A stretch of DNA of 7,539 nucleotides. Source: Lysobacteraceae bacterium (lineage in GTDB: Bacteria; Pseudomonadota; Gammaproteobacteria; Xanthomonadales; Xanthomonadaceae). Position numbers and translations under genes: made by a program. The notes beneath the pieces are model-generated. The model did no database searches, was not told the origin of the DNA, and was given only the letters and a program-made list of their open reading frames with translations. Location of the stretch: NCBI GenBank assembly GCA_027483745.1, contig JAIXTZ010000082.1, positions 1 to 7,539 on the forward strand, written 5' to 3'. Positions 1 through 5,964 of the stretch are shown in pieces. Numbering within the stretch: position 1 is the first letter of the stretch; each line of letters starts with the position of its first letter.

Positions 1-36
1 CGCGGCTACCGTTTCGCGATCCCGCGCAACGAGTAA
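1..36 (+). CDS. phoP: 3' end of an OmpR/PhoP-family response regulator (partial)
   Basis: Only the last 11 codons and a TAA stop (34-36) are in the window. They read RGYRFAIPRNE, which matches the end of OmpR-family winged-helix response regulators, where an R-G-x-G-Y-R-F/L strand closes the DNA-binding domain. The stop lies 6 nt before the likely start of the PhoQ-like kinase, the usual regulator-then-sensor order, so the two should be co-transcribed. The name phoP rests mainly on the identity of the partner kinase; with 11 residues the subfamily cannot be read directly. Confidence 0.72.
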   Translation, partial: RGYRFAIPRNE

Positions 37-42
37 GCGCGC

Positions 43-1434
43 TTGGGCGTGGTGCGCCGCCGCCTCTCGCTGCAGGCGCGCCAGCTGCTGGCCGCCGGCC
101 TCGCGCTGGTGGCCTTCCTCGGCCTGACGGGCTACGCGCTCGACCGCGCCTTCACCGAGGCGGCGCTGAACAGCCAGCGCGAACGGCTGGAGAACTTCGC
201 CAAGGCCTACCTCAACGGTGCCGAGGTGTTGCGCTCCGGCGCCATCGTGATGCCGCAGGTGCCGCCGGACCCGCGCTTCGACCGGCCCGGCAGCGGCCTG
301 TACGCCGGCGTCGTCGGCGAGGGGCTGCGCTGGGAATCGGCCTCCGCGCTGGGCCGCATCCTGCCGCCACCGGAAACCGGCACGCCCGGCGCCGGGCGCT
401 TCGACGGGCCGCTACAGGCCACCGAATCGAGCGGCAGTGCGTTGGCGGTCTATCGCTATTCGCTCACCACCATCTGGGAAACCGGCCGCGGCGACCTCGA
501 GCTCACCCTCGCCCTCTACGAGGACGCCGGCTACGTGGCCGGGCAGGTGGGCGTGTTCCGCCGGACGCTCTGGGCGTGGCTCGGCGCGGCCGCCATCGTG
601 CTCGCGCTGGTCCAGGCCTTGGCATTGCGCTGGAGCCTGCGCCCCGTGGCCGGCGTCGAGAAAGCCTTGGCCGACGTGCAGCAGGGCAGCGTCGCGCGGC
701 TGGTCGACGAGCACCCGCGCGAGCTCCAGCCGCTGACCGAAAGCATCAATGCGCTGATCGACTCCGAGCGCCGCAACCTCGAGCAGGTGCGGCGCACGCT
801 CGGCGACCTCGCCCATTCGCTGAAGACGCCGTTGGCGGTGCTGCAGAGCCGCCTCGAGGCCGGCGCCACCGGCGACGACCTGCGCGAGGACGTGCGCACG
901 CAGGTCCAGCGCATGAACGATATCGTCGGTTATCAGCTTTCCCGCGCCGCGCGCTCCGGCCACGTGCTGTATGCCGCGCCGCTGAAGATCGAAGGCACGG
1001 CCGAGGAGATCGTGCTCGGCCTCGAGAAGATCTACGCCACCAAGGGCGTGCTGGCCGAATTCGACATCGATGCGGCGGCGCGCTTCCACGGCGAGCTGGG
1101 CGACCTGCAGGAGCTGCTCGGCAACCTGCTGGAGAATGCCTTCAAGTGGGCGAAGCGCCGCGTGGCGCTGCAGGTGACCACGCTCCCGGCACCGGCGGGC
1201 AAACGCGGCGGCGTCGAGTTCGCGGTGGAAGACGACGGGCCGGGCATCGCCGAGGACCAGATCGACCGCGTGCTTCAGCGCGGCGTGCGCGGCGACGAAC
1301 GCGTGCAGGGCCACGGCATCGGGCTGTCGATCGTGCAGGACATCGTCGCTGCCTACCAGGGCGCGCTGACGGTGCAGCGCTCCAGCGAGCTGGGCGGTGC
1401 GCGCTTCGTGGCGCGGTTCCCGCCGCAGGTCTGA
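43..1434 (+). CDS. phoQ: PhoQ-like membrane sensor histidine kinase
   Basis: Inner-membrane two-component sensor, 463 aa from the TTG at 43; GTG codons at 49 and 52 are equally possible starts because no strong ribosome binding site decides. A first membrane helix (about residues 13-33) is followed by a periplasmic sensor domain of about 140 residues and a second helix (about 176-196), then a HAMP-like linker. The phosphorylation site is His258 in HSLKTPLAVLQ, a form of the H-box typical of PhoQ. The ATPase domain has an N-box with Asn361 and Asn365 (NLLENAFK), a DDGPGI motif at 397-402 and a GHGIGLSI lid at 423-430. Every catalytic motif is present, so it should be active. PhoQ proteins sense divalent cations, acidity or cationic peptides, but this sensor domain has no long acidic cluster, so its ligand is open. 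It follows the response regulator by 6 nt and converges on the mtfA-like gene with 10 nt between stops. Confidence 0.9.
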   Translation: MGVVRRRLSLQARQLLAAGLALVAFLGLTGYALDRAFTEAALNSQRERLENFAKAYLNGAEVLRSGAIVMPQVPPDPRFDRPGSGLYAGVVGEGLRWESASALGRILPPPETGTPGAGRFDGPLQATESSGSALAVYRYSLTTIWETGRGDLELTLALYEDAGYVAGQVGVFRRTLWAWLGAAAIVLALVQALALRWSLRPVAGVEKALADVQQGSVARLVDEHPRELQPLTESINALIDSERRNLEQVRRTLGDLAHSLKTPLAVLQSRLEAGATGDDLREDVRTQVQRMNDIVGYQLSRAARSGHVLYAAPLKIEGTAEEIVLGLEKIYATKGVLAEFDIDAAARFHGELGDLQELLGNLLENAFKWAKRRVALQVTTLPAPAGKRGGVEFAVEDDGPGIAEDQIDRVLQRGVRGDERVQGHGIGLSIVQDIVAAYQGALTVQRSSELGGARFVARFPPQV

Positions 1435-1444
1435 AACGGCGGCC

Positions 1445-2266
1445 TCAGGGCGCCGGGTCGTGGCCGACGGGGCGCTCGAGCCTCGGCGGCGCCCCATAGA
1501 ACCGTTCGAGATGCGCGGCCACCGCCGGATAGGCCGCTCGCAGCCGTTCCGGTGCGGTGAAGTGGTACTCGCTGCAGACGGCGAAGAACTCTTCGGGGGC
1601 CTCGGCGGCGTAGGGATCGATGGCCGGTTCGGCCTCGTCGTCGCCGGCGCTTTCGAGGGCATCGAGCTCGGCGTTGAGGGCGTCGAAGGCGGCGCCGAAA
1701 TCACGGGCCCATTCGCGCTGCCAGTCGCGCGGCAGGGGCGGGGTGCCGTCCATCACGCCGTCGAGCGCATCGAGCTTGTGCGCCATCTCGTGCACGACGA
1801 GCTGGTAGCCCGGCTCCGGTTCCGCCATTTCCGCCGAGAGATCCGCCCAGCTCAGCACCATCGGGCCGTACTGCCAGCTTTCACCTTCCCGATCCTCGAA
1901 GCCATCTTCGACCACTTCGAGCGCGTCCATCTCGTGCGGTGCGCCGTGGCGGCCGTGCTCCACGCGGAAGGCGCCGGGATGGACGATCACCTCCGACCAG
2001 CCGCGCAGCCCGGATTCGCCAATGCCGAGCAAGGGCAGGCAGGCGTGTGCGGCGAGGGCCAGCCGGTCGTCGTCGTCGAGTTCCAGGCCATGGGCGGGCG
2101 AGATTGCCTTGCCGGCGAGGAAGCGCGCCGAAAGCGCACGCAATGCTTCCTGGCGCTCAGGGTAGAGGCCGCGCAAGAGTGGCCTTTGGGCCAGCAGTGC
2201 CGCCCAGCGGGCGCCGTCGATGTCAGGCGGTGGCTTGCGCCAGCGACGCGACCAGGCCCAGGGCAT
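1445..2266 (-). CDS. mtfA: MtfA-type zinc-dependent peptidase (M90 family)
   Basis: Cytoplasmic gluzincin-type metallopeptidase of the MtfA/YeeI family, 273 aa against about 265 in E. coli. The zinc site is visible as HEMAHKLD, with His159, Glu160 and His163. The downstream half is DPYAAEAPEEFFAVCSEY, where Tyr219 and Glu226 occupy the positions of the conserved tyrosine and third metal ligand. The stretch SWQYGPMVLSW (130-140) is another family signature. A short acidic insertion lies between the zinc helix and the Tyr/Glu segment (around 204-216). In E. coli MtfA binds the repressor Mlc and so affects glucose PTS expression; no Mlc or PTS gene is seen here, so the biological partner is unknown. 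The ATG start agrees with the family's N-terminus, though the ribosome binding site is weak. It begins 18 nt after the stop of the small exported protein upstream, so the two are probably one operon. Confidence 0.93.
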   Translation of the reverse strand: MPWAWSRRWRKPPPDIDGARWAALLAQRPLLRGLYPERQEALRALSARFLAGKAISPAHGLELDDDDRLALAAHACLPLLGIGESGLRGWSEVIVHPGAFRVEHGRHGAPHEMDALEVVEDGFEDREGESWQYGPMVLSWADLSAEMAEPEPGYQLVVHEMAHKLDALDGVMDGTPPLPRDWQREWARDFGAAFDALNAELDALESAGDDEAEPAIDPYAAEAPEEFFAVCSEYHFTAPERLRAAYPAVAAHLERFYGAPPRLERPVGHDPAP

Positions 2267-2284
2267 GCGGACGCGGCGAGGCGA

Positions 2285-2560
2285 TCAGCGGAACATGCCC
2301 GGCAACAGGCGGTTCCAGCGCGGGCTTGTGCCACGGACCGTGCCGGGGCTGCGCGCGCTGACTGACCGGGTGGGGGCTGCTTCCGCGCTGCGCACCGGGG
2401 CATCGGTGGGGGAGGCCGCGTCCGCCTGGGGAGCGCTGGCCGTCGGCGTATCACAGGCGCTCTGGACTTCCGCGGCAGGCGCTTCGGCCGTGGTCTGCGA
2501 GGCGACGCAAGCCAACGGGAGGGCCAGCAGGGCGAGCGACAGGCAGGCGGCGCGAATCAT
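2285..2560 (-). CDS. small exported Ala/Pro/Ser-rich hypothetical protein
   Basis: A 91-aa protein of unknown function. The N-terminus is a clear export signal: MIR, a hydrophobic core of about 14 residues, then LPLACVASQ. Cys18 sits where a lipobox cysteine would, but Pro at -3 and Leu at -2 depart from the consensus. It could be a lipoprotein or a signal peptidase I substrate cut after the VAS or CVA residues. The middle (22-70) is rich in Ala, Pro, Ser and Thr with no visible fold. The C-terminus becomes basic and ends in RWNRLLPGMFR, a tidy aromatic/basic tail unlike the rest. The purine-rich GGGGAA upstream of the ATG is a plausible ribosome binding site, and a candidate promoter lies about 55 nt further up. 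It precedes mtfA by 18 nt on the same strand. Signal peptide, spacing and start context support a real gene; no function can be assigned. Confidence 0.68.
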   Translation of the reverse strand: MIRAACLSLALLALPLACVASQTTAEAPAAEVQSACDTPTASAPQADAASPTDAPVRSAEAAPTRSVSARSPGTVRGTSPRWNRLLPGMFR

Positions 2561-2620
2561 GGGGTTCCCCGGTTGGGTAGGCCTGGCCGTGGATGCACGA
2601 CCGGGCAAACGCGTCGCAGG

Positions 2621-2626
2621 ATCATA
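2621..2626 (-). promoter_or_regulatory. candidate -10 element for the small exported protein - mtfA operon
   Basis: On the minus strand this reads TATGAT, five of six matches to the sigma-70 -10 consensus and one of the few AT-rich hexamers in the divergent intergenic region. Transcription would start near 2614 and give a leader of about 54 nt. The hexamer 17 bp upstream (2649-2644, ATGCGC) is a poor -35 match, so the call rests on the -10 and its position. Confidence 0.35.
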
Positions 2627-2669
2627 CGCCGTCAGTGAAGGGCGCGCATGGCGGGTCGACTTGTCACCG

Positions 2670-2692
2670 GGCATGCTGTCGCGCAGCATGCC
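2670..2692. repeat. perfect 9-bp inverted repeat upstream of the FakA-FakB gene
   Basis: The left arm GGCATGCTG (2670-2678) and right arm CAGCATGCC (2684-2692) are exact reverse complements, separated by TCGCG. The repeat ends 32 nt before the ATG at 2725 and lies in the divergent region between two transcription units. It is not followed by a T-run on either strand, so it does not look like a terminator. It could be a regulator's operator or a stem-loop in the 5' leader of the fakAB-plsY-birA-coaX transcript. The symmetry is certain; the role is inference. Confidence 0.75.
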
Positions 2693-2724
2693 GAGCGGCG
2701 GGGTGTTCCCCCAGACTCCGGCGT

Positions 2725-4575
2725 ATGTCCGCAACCACCTCGTTCTCCGTCCCGCTGCCGTCCGCCGGACCGATCCGCGCCGCGGCGCTCCGCCATGCCC
2801 TGATCGCTGGCGCCCGGCGGGTCATCGCCCGCCGCGATGCCTTGAACAAGATCAATGTCTTCCCGGTGCCCGACGGGGACACCGGAAACAACCTCGCCCT
2901 GACGCTCAGCACGGTGCTTACCGGCGCGCTGCAGCGCCGGGCGGGTGGGGTGGGACGGCTGCTGCGCCGGGTGGGCGACCAAGCGATCGACGGTGCGCGC
3001 GGGAATTCCGGCGCGATCCTGGCCCAGTTCTTCAGCGGCCTCGCCGATGCCGTCGGGTCGCGCACGTCGCTTGACACCCGCGGCCTCGCCGAGGCGGCCC
3101 GCGCCGCATCGCGCTCGGCACGAGCGGCGATGGCCGAGCCCAAGGAGGGGACGATGATCAGCGTGATCCATGCCTTCGCCGAGGCGCTCTCGCAGGCCGC
3201 TGAGCAGGGCGAACGCCAGGAGCCTCGGGCCTGGTTCGAATCAGCGTTGACGCAGGCGCGCCTGGCGCTCCAGCGCACGCCGGACCAGCTGCCGGTGTTG
3301 CGCAAGGCGGGCGTGGTGGATGCCGGGGCGCAGGGCTTCGTGGACCTGCTGGAAGGTATCGCCGATTTCCTCGCCCGTCGCGGTCTGGTTCGCCCGTCGG
3401 GTTTGGCGGACGACGCCGTCGAACTCGACATCAGCGACGTGCACGACGCCCTGCACGCGGAGCTCGACGACATCGACCCGCGCCACCGCTGGTGCACCGA
3501 GTGCCTGCTGGTCGGCGAAGCGCTCGACCGTGCGGCGCTGCAGGCGGCGATGTCCGGCCTGGGTGCCGACTGCGTCGTCGTCGCCGGCAGCGCGCACCGG
3601 GTGAAGGTGCACGCGCACGTGGCGCGGCCTTCGGCGATGTTCGAGGCGCTGGGGCGGTTCGGCCGCGTCGAGTCGACGAAGGCCGACGACATGCTGGCGC
3701 AGGCGCGAACGGCCAGCGCCCCCGGCGCTTGCGTGGTCGTCACCGACAGCTCCGCGGATCTACCGGACGGGCTCGCGGATGCCCTCGATCTCCACGTCAT
3801 CCCGCTGCGCGTGAACTTCGGGGAGCACGACTACCTCGATCGCGTCGGCATCAGCCCGGCAGAGTTCTACGCGCGACTGCGCCACGGGCCGCTGTTGCCG
3901 CGCACCAGCCAGCCGCCGGTCGGGGATTTCCGCCGGCAGTTCGATTTCCTGCTGTCGCATCACGCCGAACTCGTCTACGTCGGGCTCTCCCGCGCCGTCT
4001 CGGGGACGCTGCAGGCCGCCGAGGCCGCGGCGCAGCGCGGTGATCCGTCGCGCACCCACGTGTTCGATACCGCGAATGCCGCGGGCGGGCAGGCGCTGTT
4101 GGCGATCGCCGCCGCTGAGAAGGCCGCGACTGGCGCCACGGCGGCCGCGGTGCTCGCGCACGTGGCGGCGCTGAAGCCGAAGACGCTGACGTTCGCGCTG
4201 GCCCGCGACATCCGCCACGCGGTCCGCGGCGGCCGCGTGCCGCGCTGGGCCGGCTGGGTCGCCTCGGTGCTTCGCGCCACGCCGATCGCGAAGGTGGTCC
4301 CCGAAGGCCGGTTGAAGCCCTGCGCCGCGCTGTTCGGTTCGTCGCGCGAACCCGAGCGCTTCGCTGCCTATGTCGCGAAGCACGTGCCTGCGGGCACTCG
4401 CTGGCGGGTGGTCGTCGGTCATTGCGATGCGGCCGATGACGGCGCGGTCCTTCTCGCGACGCTGAAAGCGCGGCTCGACATCGCCGAAGGCTGGCTGGTG
4501 GAAACCGGCCCCGCGGTCGGCGCGCATGCGGGTCCTGGCGCACTGGTCGCCAGCCTGCAGCCGGTGACGCCGTGA
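2725..4575 (+). CDS. FakA-FakB (DAK2-DegV) fusion, putative single-chain fatty acid kinase
   Basis: Predicted cytoplasmic fatty acid kinase of 616 aa, converting ATP and a free fatty acid into acyl-phosphate. Residues about 15-215 are a DhaL/DAK2 kinase domain: NVFPVPDGDTGNN (44-56; Asp50 and Asp52 as Mg-ATP ligands), GARGNSGAIL (90-99) and KAGVVDAGAQGF (194-205). Residues about 240-330 match the FakA middle domain, with WCTECLLVG (256-264) and VKVHAHV (293-299); Cys257, His296 and His298 fit its metal site. From residue 335 a complete DegV/FakB fatty-acid-binding protein follows: TDSSADLP (340-347), RTSQPPVGDF (393-402, Thr394), SGTLQ (426-430, Ser426), RGGRV (501-505) and GPAVGAHAGPGAL (595-607, His601). 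These are the residue types that hold the fatty-acid carboxylate in FakB. Stand-alone FakA has a further C-terminal domain of about 200 residues that docks FakB; I see no room for it here. The ATG at 2725 is chosen because homology begins just after it. The stop overlaps plsY. Confidence 0.9.
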   Translation: MSATTSFSVPLPSAGPIRAAALRHALIAGARRVIARRDALNKINVFPVPDGDTGNNLALTLSTVLTGALQRRAGGVGRLLRRVGDQAIDGARGNSGAILAQFFSGLADAVGSRTSLDTRGLAEAARAASRSARAAMAEPKEGTMISVIHAFAEALSQAAEQGERQEPRAWFESALTQARLALQRTPDQLPVLRKAGVVDAGAQGFVDLLEGIADFLARRGLVRPSGLADDAVELDISDVHDALHAELDDIDPRHRWCTECLLVGEALDRAALQAAMSGLGADCVVVAGSAHRVKVHAHVARPSAMFEALGRFGRVESTKADDMLAQARTASAPGACVVVTDSSADLPDGLADALDLHVIPLRVNFGEHDYLDRVGISPAEFYARLRHGPLLPRTSQPPVGDFRRQFDFLLSHHAELVYVGLSRAVSGTLQAAEAAAQRGDPSRTHVFDTANAAGGQALLAIAAAEKAATGATAAAVLAHVAALKPKTLTFALARDIRHAVRGGRVPRWAGWVASVLRATPIAKVVPEGRLKPCAALFGSSREPERFAAYVAKHVPAGTRWRVVVGHCDAADDGAVLLATLKARLDIAEGWLVETGPAVGAHAGPGALVASLQPVTP

Positions 4576-5201
4576 GCATCGCGATGACGGCCGCGGCCGG
4601 GGTGGCCGCGTACCTGCTCGGTTCGATCTCCGGCAGCCTGTGGCTGGGCAAGCTGCGCGGTGTCGACATCCGCACCCAGGGCAGCGGCAACGCTGGCGGC
4701 ACCAACGCCTTCCGCACGCAGGGCTGGGCCTTCGCGCTCGGCACCGTGCTCATCGACATCGGCAAGGGCGCCGCGGCCGTGGCGCTGATGCGCGCGGCCG
4801 GTGGCGACGTCGCCATGCAGATGCTGGGTGCCCTGCTCGCGGCCGCCGGCCATGTGTGGCCGGTGTTCCATGGGTTCCGCGGCGGAAAGGGCGCAGCGAC
4901 CCTGGTGGGCGGGCTCGCCGTGCTCTGGCCCGTGGCGCTGGCGCCGCTGCTCGCGGCCTGGCTGTTGGTGTTGCTCTCGACGGGATACGTCGGTCTTTCG
5001 ACGGTGTTGGCCGGACTGGCCCTGCCGCTGTGGGCGCTGTTCGAAGGCCGCACGGGCGCGTGGCTGGGCTTCGCCGTGGCCGTGGCCGCGCTGCTGGCGT
5101 GGACGCATCGCGCCAACCTGCAGCGTCTGCGCGCGGGCACCGAGCATCGCTTCGAGAAGGCGCGCGTGCTCGCGCGGCTCTGGGCGCGTTCCGATGCCTG
5201 A
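4572..5201 (+). CDS. plsY: acyl-phosphate:glycerol-3-phosphate acyltransferase PlsY
   Basis: Integral inner-membrane enzyme that moves the acyl group from acyl-phosphate to the sn-1 position of glycerol-3-phosphate, giving lysophosphatidate, the first step of phospholipid synthesis. It is 209 aa, close to the 205 of E. coli. All family motifs are readable: GSGNAGGTNAFR (37-48), DIGKG (62-66), HVWPVFHGFRGGKGAAT (94-110), TGYVGLST (137-144) and HRANLQRLRAGTE (179-191). Hydrophobic segments near 5-25, 53-73, 80-100, 112-135, 138-157 and 163-178 fit its multi-pass topology. The GTG start at 4572 overlaps the upstream stop as GTGA; an ATG at 4584 is an alternative that would lose only four residues. 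The overlap implies translational coupling to the acyl-phosphate-making fusion, its natural upstream partner. The stop overlaps birA by 8 bp. Confidence 0.96.
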   Translation: MSIAMTAAAGVAAYLLGSISGSLWLGKLRGVDIRTQGSGNAGGTNAFRTQGWAFALGTVLIDIGKGAAAVALMRAAGGDVAMQMLGALLAAAGHVWPVFHGFRGGKGAATLVGGLAVLWPVALAPLLAAWLLVLLSTGYVGLSTVLAGLALPLWALFEGRTGAWLGFAVAVAALLAWTHRANLQRLRAGTEHRFEKARVLARLWARSDA

Positions 5202-5964
5202 CGCGTTCGACGAAGGCGATCTCGCACTCGACGAAGCGACGCTCGCCGAGCTGGCGGCCGTCCATCACGCCGGCGTGGTCGAGTCCACGCAGGACTGGGC
5301 GCTCGCCAGCCCTTTGCCCGCGCGAGGCGCTGCCGTGTTCGTCGCCGACCGCCAGTCGGCCGGTCGTGGGCGCCGCGGACGCACATGGCACACCGATCCC
5401 GAGGGCGCGCTGGCCTTCACCGTGCTGCGCCGTTTCGTCCTGCCGCCGATGCGCCTCGCGCCGCTCGGCCCGGCCGTTGGCGTGGCCGTGGCGCGGGCCA
5501 TGCATGCGCTGGGGGTCTCGTCCGTGCGACTGAAGTGGCCCAACGACCTCGTGGTCGACAACGCCAAGCTCGCCGGTCTGCTCATCGAAGCCCGCGGCGA
5601 CGCCGTCGCCATCGGCATCGGTGTGAACCTCGCCGTGGACGGCATGCCGGGCGTCGAACAGGCCTGGACCGATCTCCGCCGCGCCGGTGTCGCCGATGCC
5701 ACGCGGCCGCGCGTCCTCGGCGCCCTCCTGCGCGCATTGCTGCCGGCCTTGTCCGAGTTCGAGCGCACCGGTTTCGCCGCTTTCACCGACGACTGGGGCC
5801 GCTTCGATGCGCTCGCCGGGCGCCCGGTGCGCGTGCTCGCCGGCGATCGCGTCGAAGATGGCGTCGCCATCGGCATCGATGCGGGCGGCGGCCTGCGCGT
5901 GCGCCACGCCGACGGCGAGCGTGTCCACCATGCCGGCGAGGTGAGCGTCCGTGTGGCTGCTTGA
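5194..5964 (+). CDS. birA: biotin--[acetyl-CoA-carboxylase] ligase, catalytic form without DNA-binding domain
   Basis: Cytoplasmic enzyme that activates biotin with ATP and attaches it to a lysine of the biotin carrier protein of acetyl-CoA carboxylase. At 256 aa it is about 65 residues shorter than E. coli BirA (321). Catalytic motifs are intact: ESTQDWA (30-36), the biotinyl-AMP loop GRGRRGRTW (57-65), KWPNDLV (114-120), KLAG (125-128) and GIGVNL (141-146). A C-terminal SH3-like domain covers about 205-253. The missing part is the N-terminal winged helix-turn-helix that lets E. coli BirA repress biotin genes; only about 25 residues precede the catalytic core, and the upstream DNA is plsY in another frame. 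It should therefore be a group I, enzyme-only ligase. The ATG lies 8 bp inside plsY and the gene overlaps coaX by 14 bp, so it is central to a coupled operon. Confidence 0.95.
   Translation: MPDAFDEGDLALDEATLAELAAVHHAGVVESTQDWALASPLPARGAAVFVADRQSAGRGRRGRTWHTDPEGALAFTVLRRFVLPPMRLAPLGPAVGVAVARAMHALGVSSVRLKWPNDLVVDNAKLAGLLIEARGDAVAIGIGVNLAVDGMPGVEQAWTDLRRAGVADATRPRVLGALLRALLPALSEFERTGFAAFTDDWGRFDALAGRPVRVLAGDRVEDGVAIGIDAGGGLRVRHADGERVHHAGEVSVRVAA

Noticed and set aside
1435..1460. Hairpin CGGCG...CGCCG between the convergent kinase and mtfA stops as a bidirectional terminator
   Set aside because: The stem is only 5 bp and there is no T-run on either strand; such matches are expected by chance at this GC content.
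412..1704. Long minus-strand open frame opposite the sensor kinase
   Set aside because: Very high GC makes long shadow frames common. Its translation is low-complexity and matches no family, while the plus strand carries every kinase motif.
2593..2724. Longer start for the FakA-FakB fusion (ATG at 2593)
   Set aside because: The 44 extra residues are Cys/Arg/Ala-rich and unlike any DAK2 N-terminus; they would also span the inverted repeat and the divergent promoter region. ATG 2725 fits the domain boundary.
3851..5386. Minus-strand open frame of over 500 codons opposite the fakAB, plsY and birA genes
   Set aside because: Arg/Ala/Pro-rich composition without recognisable motifs, lying across three well-supported genes on the other strand.
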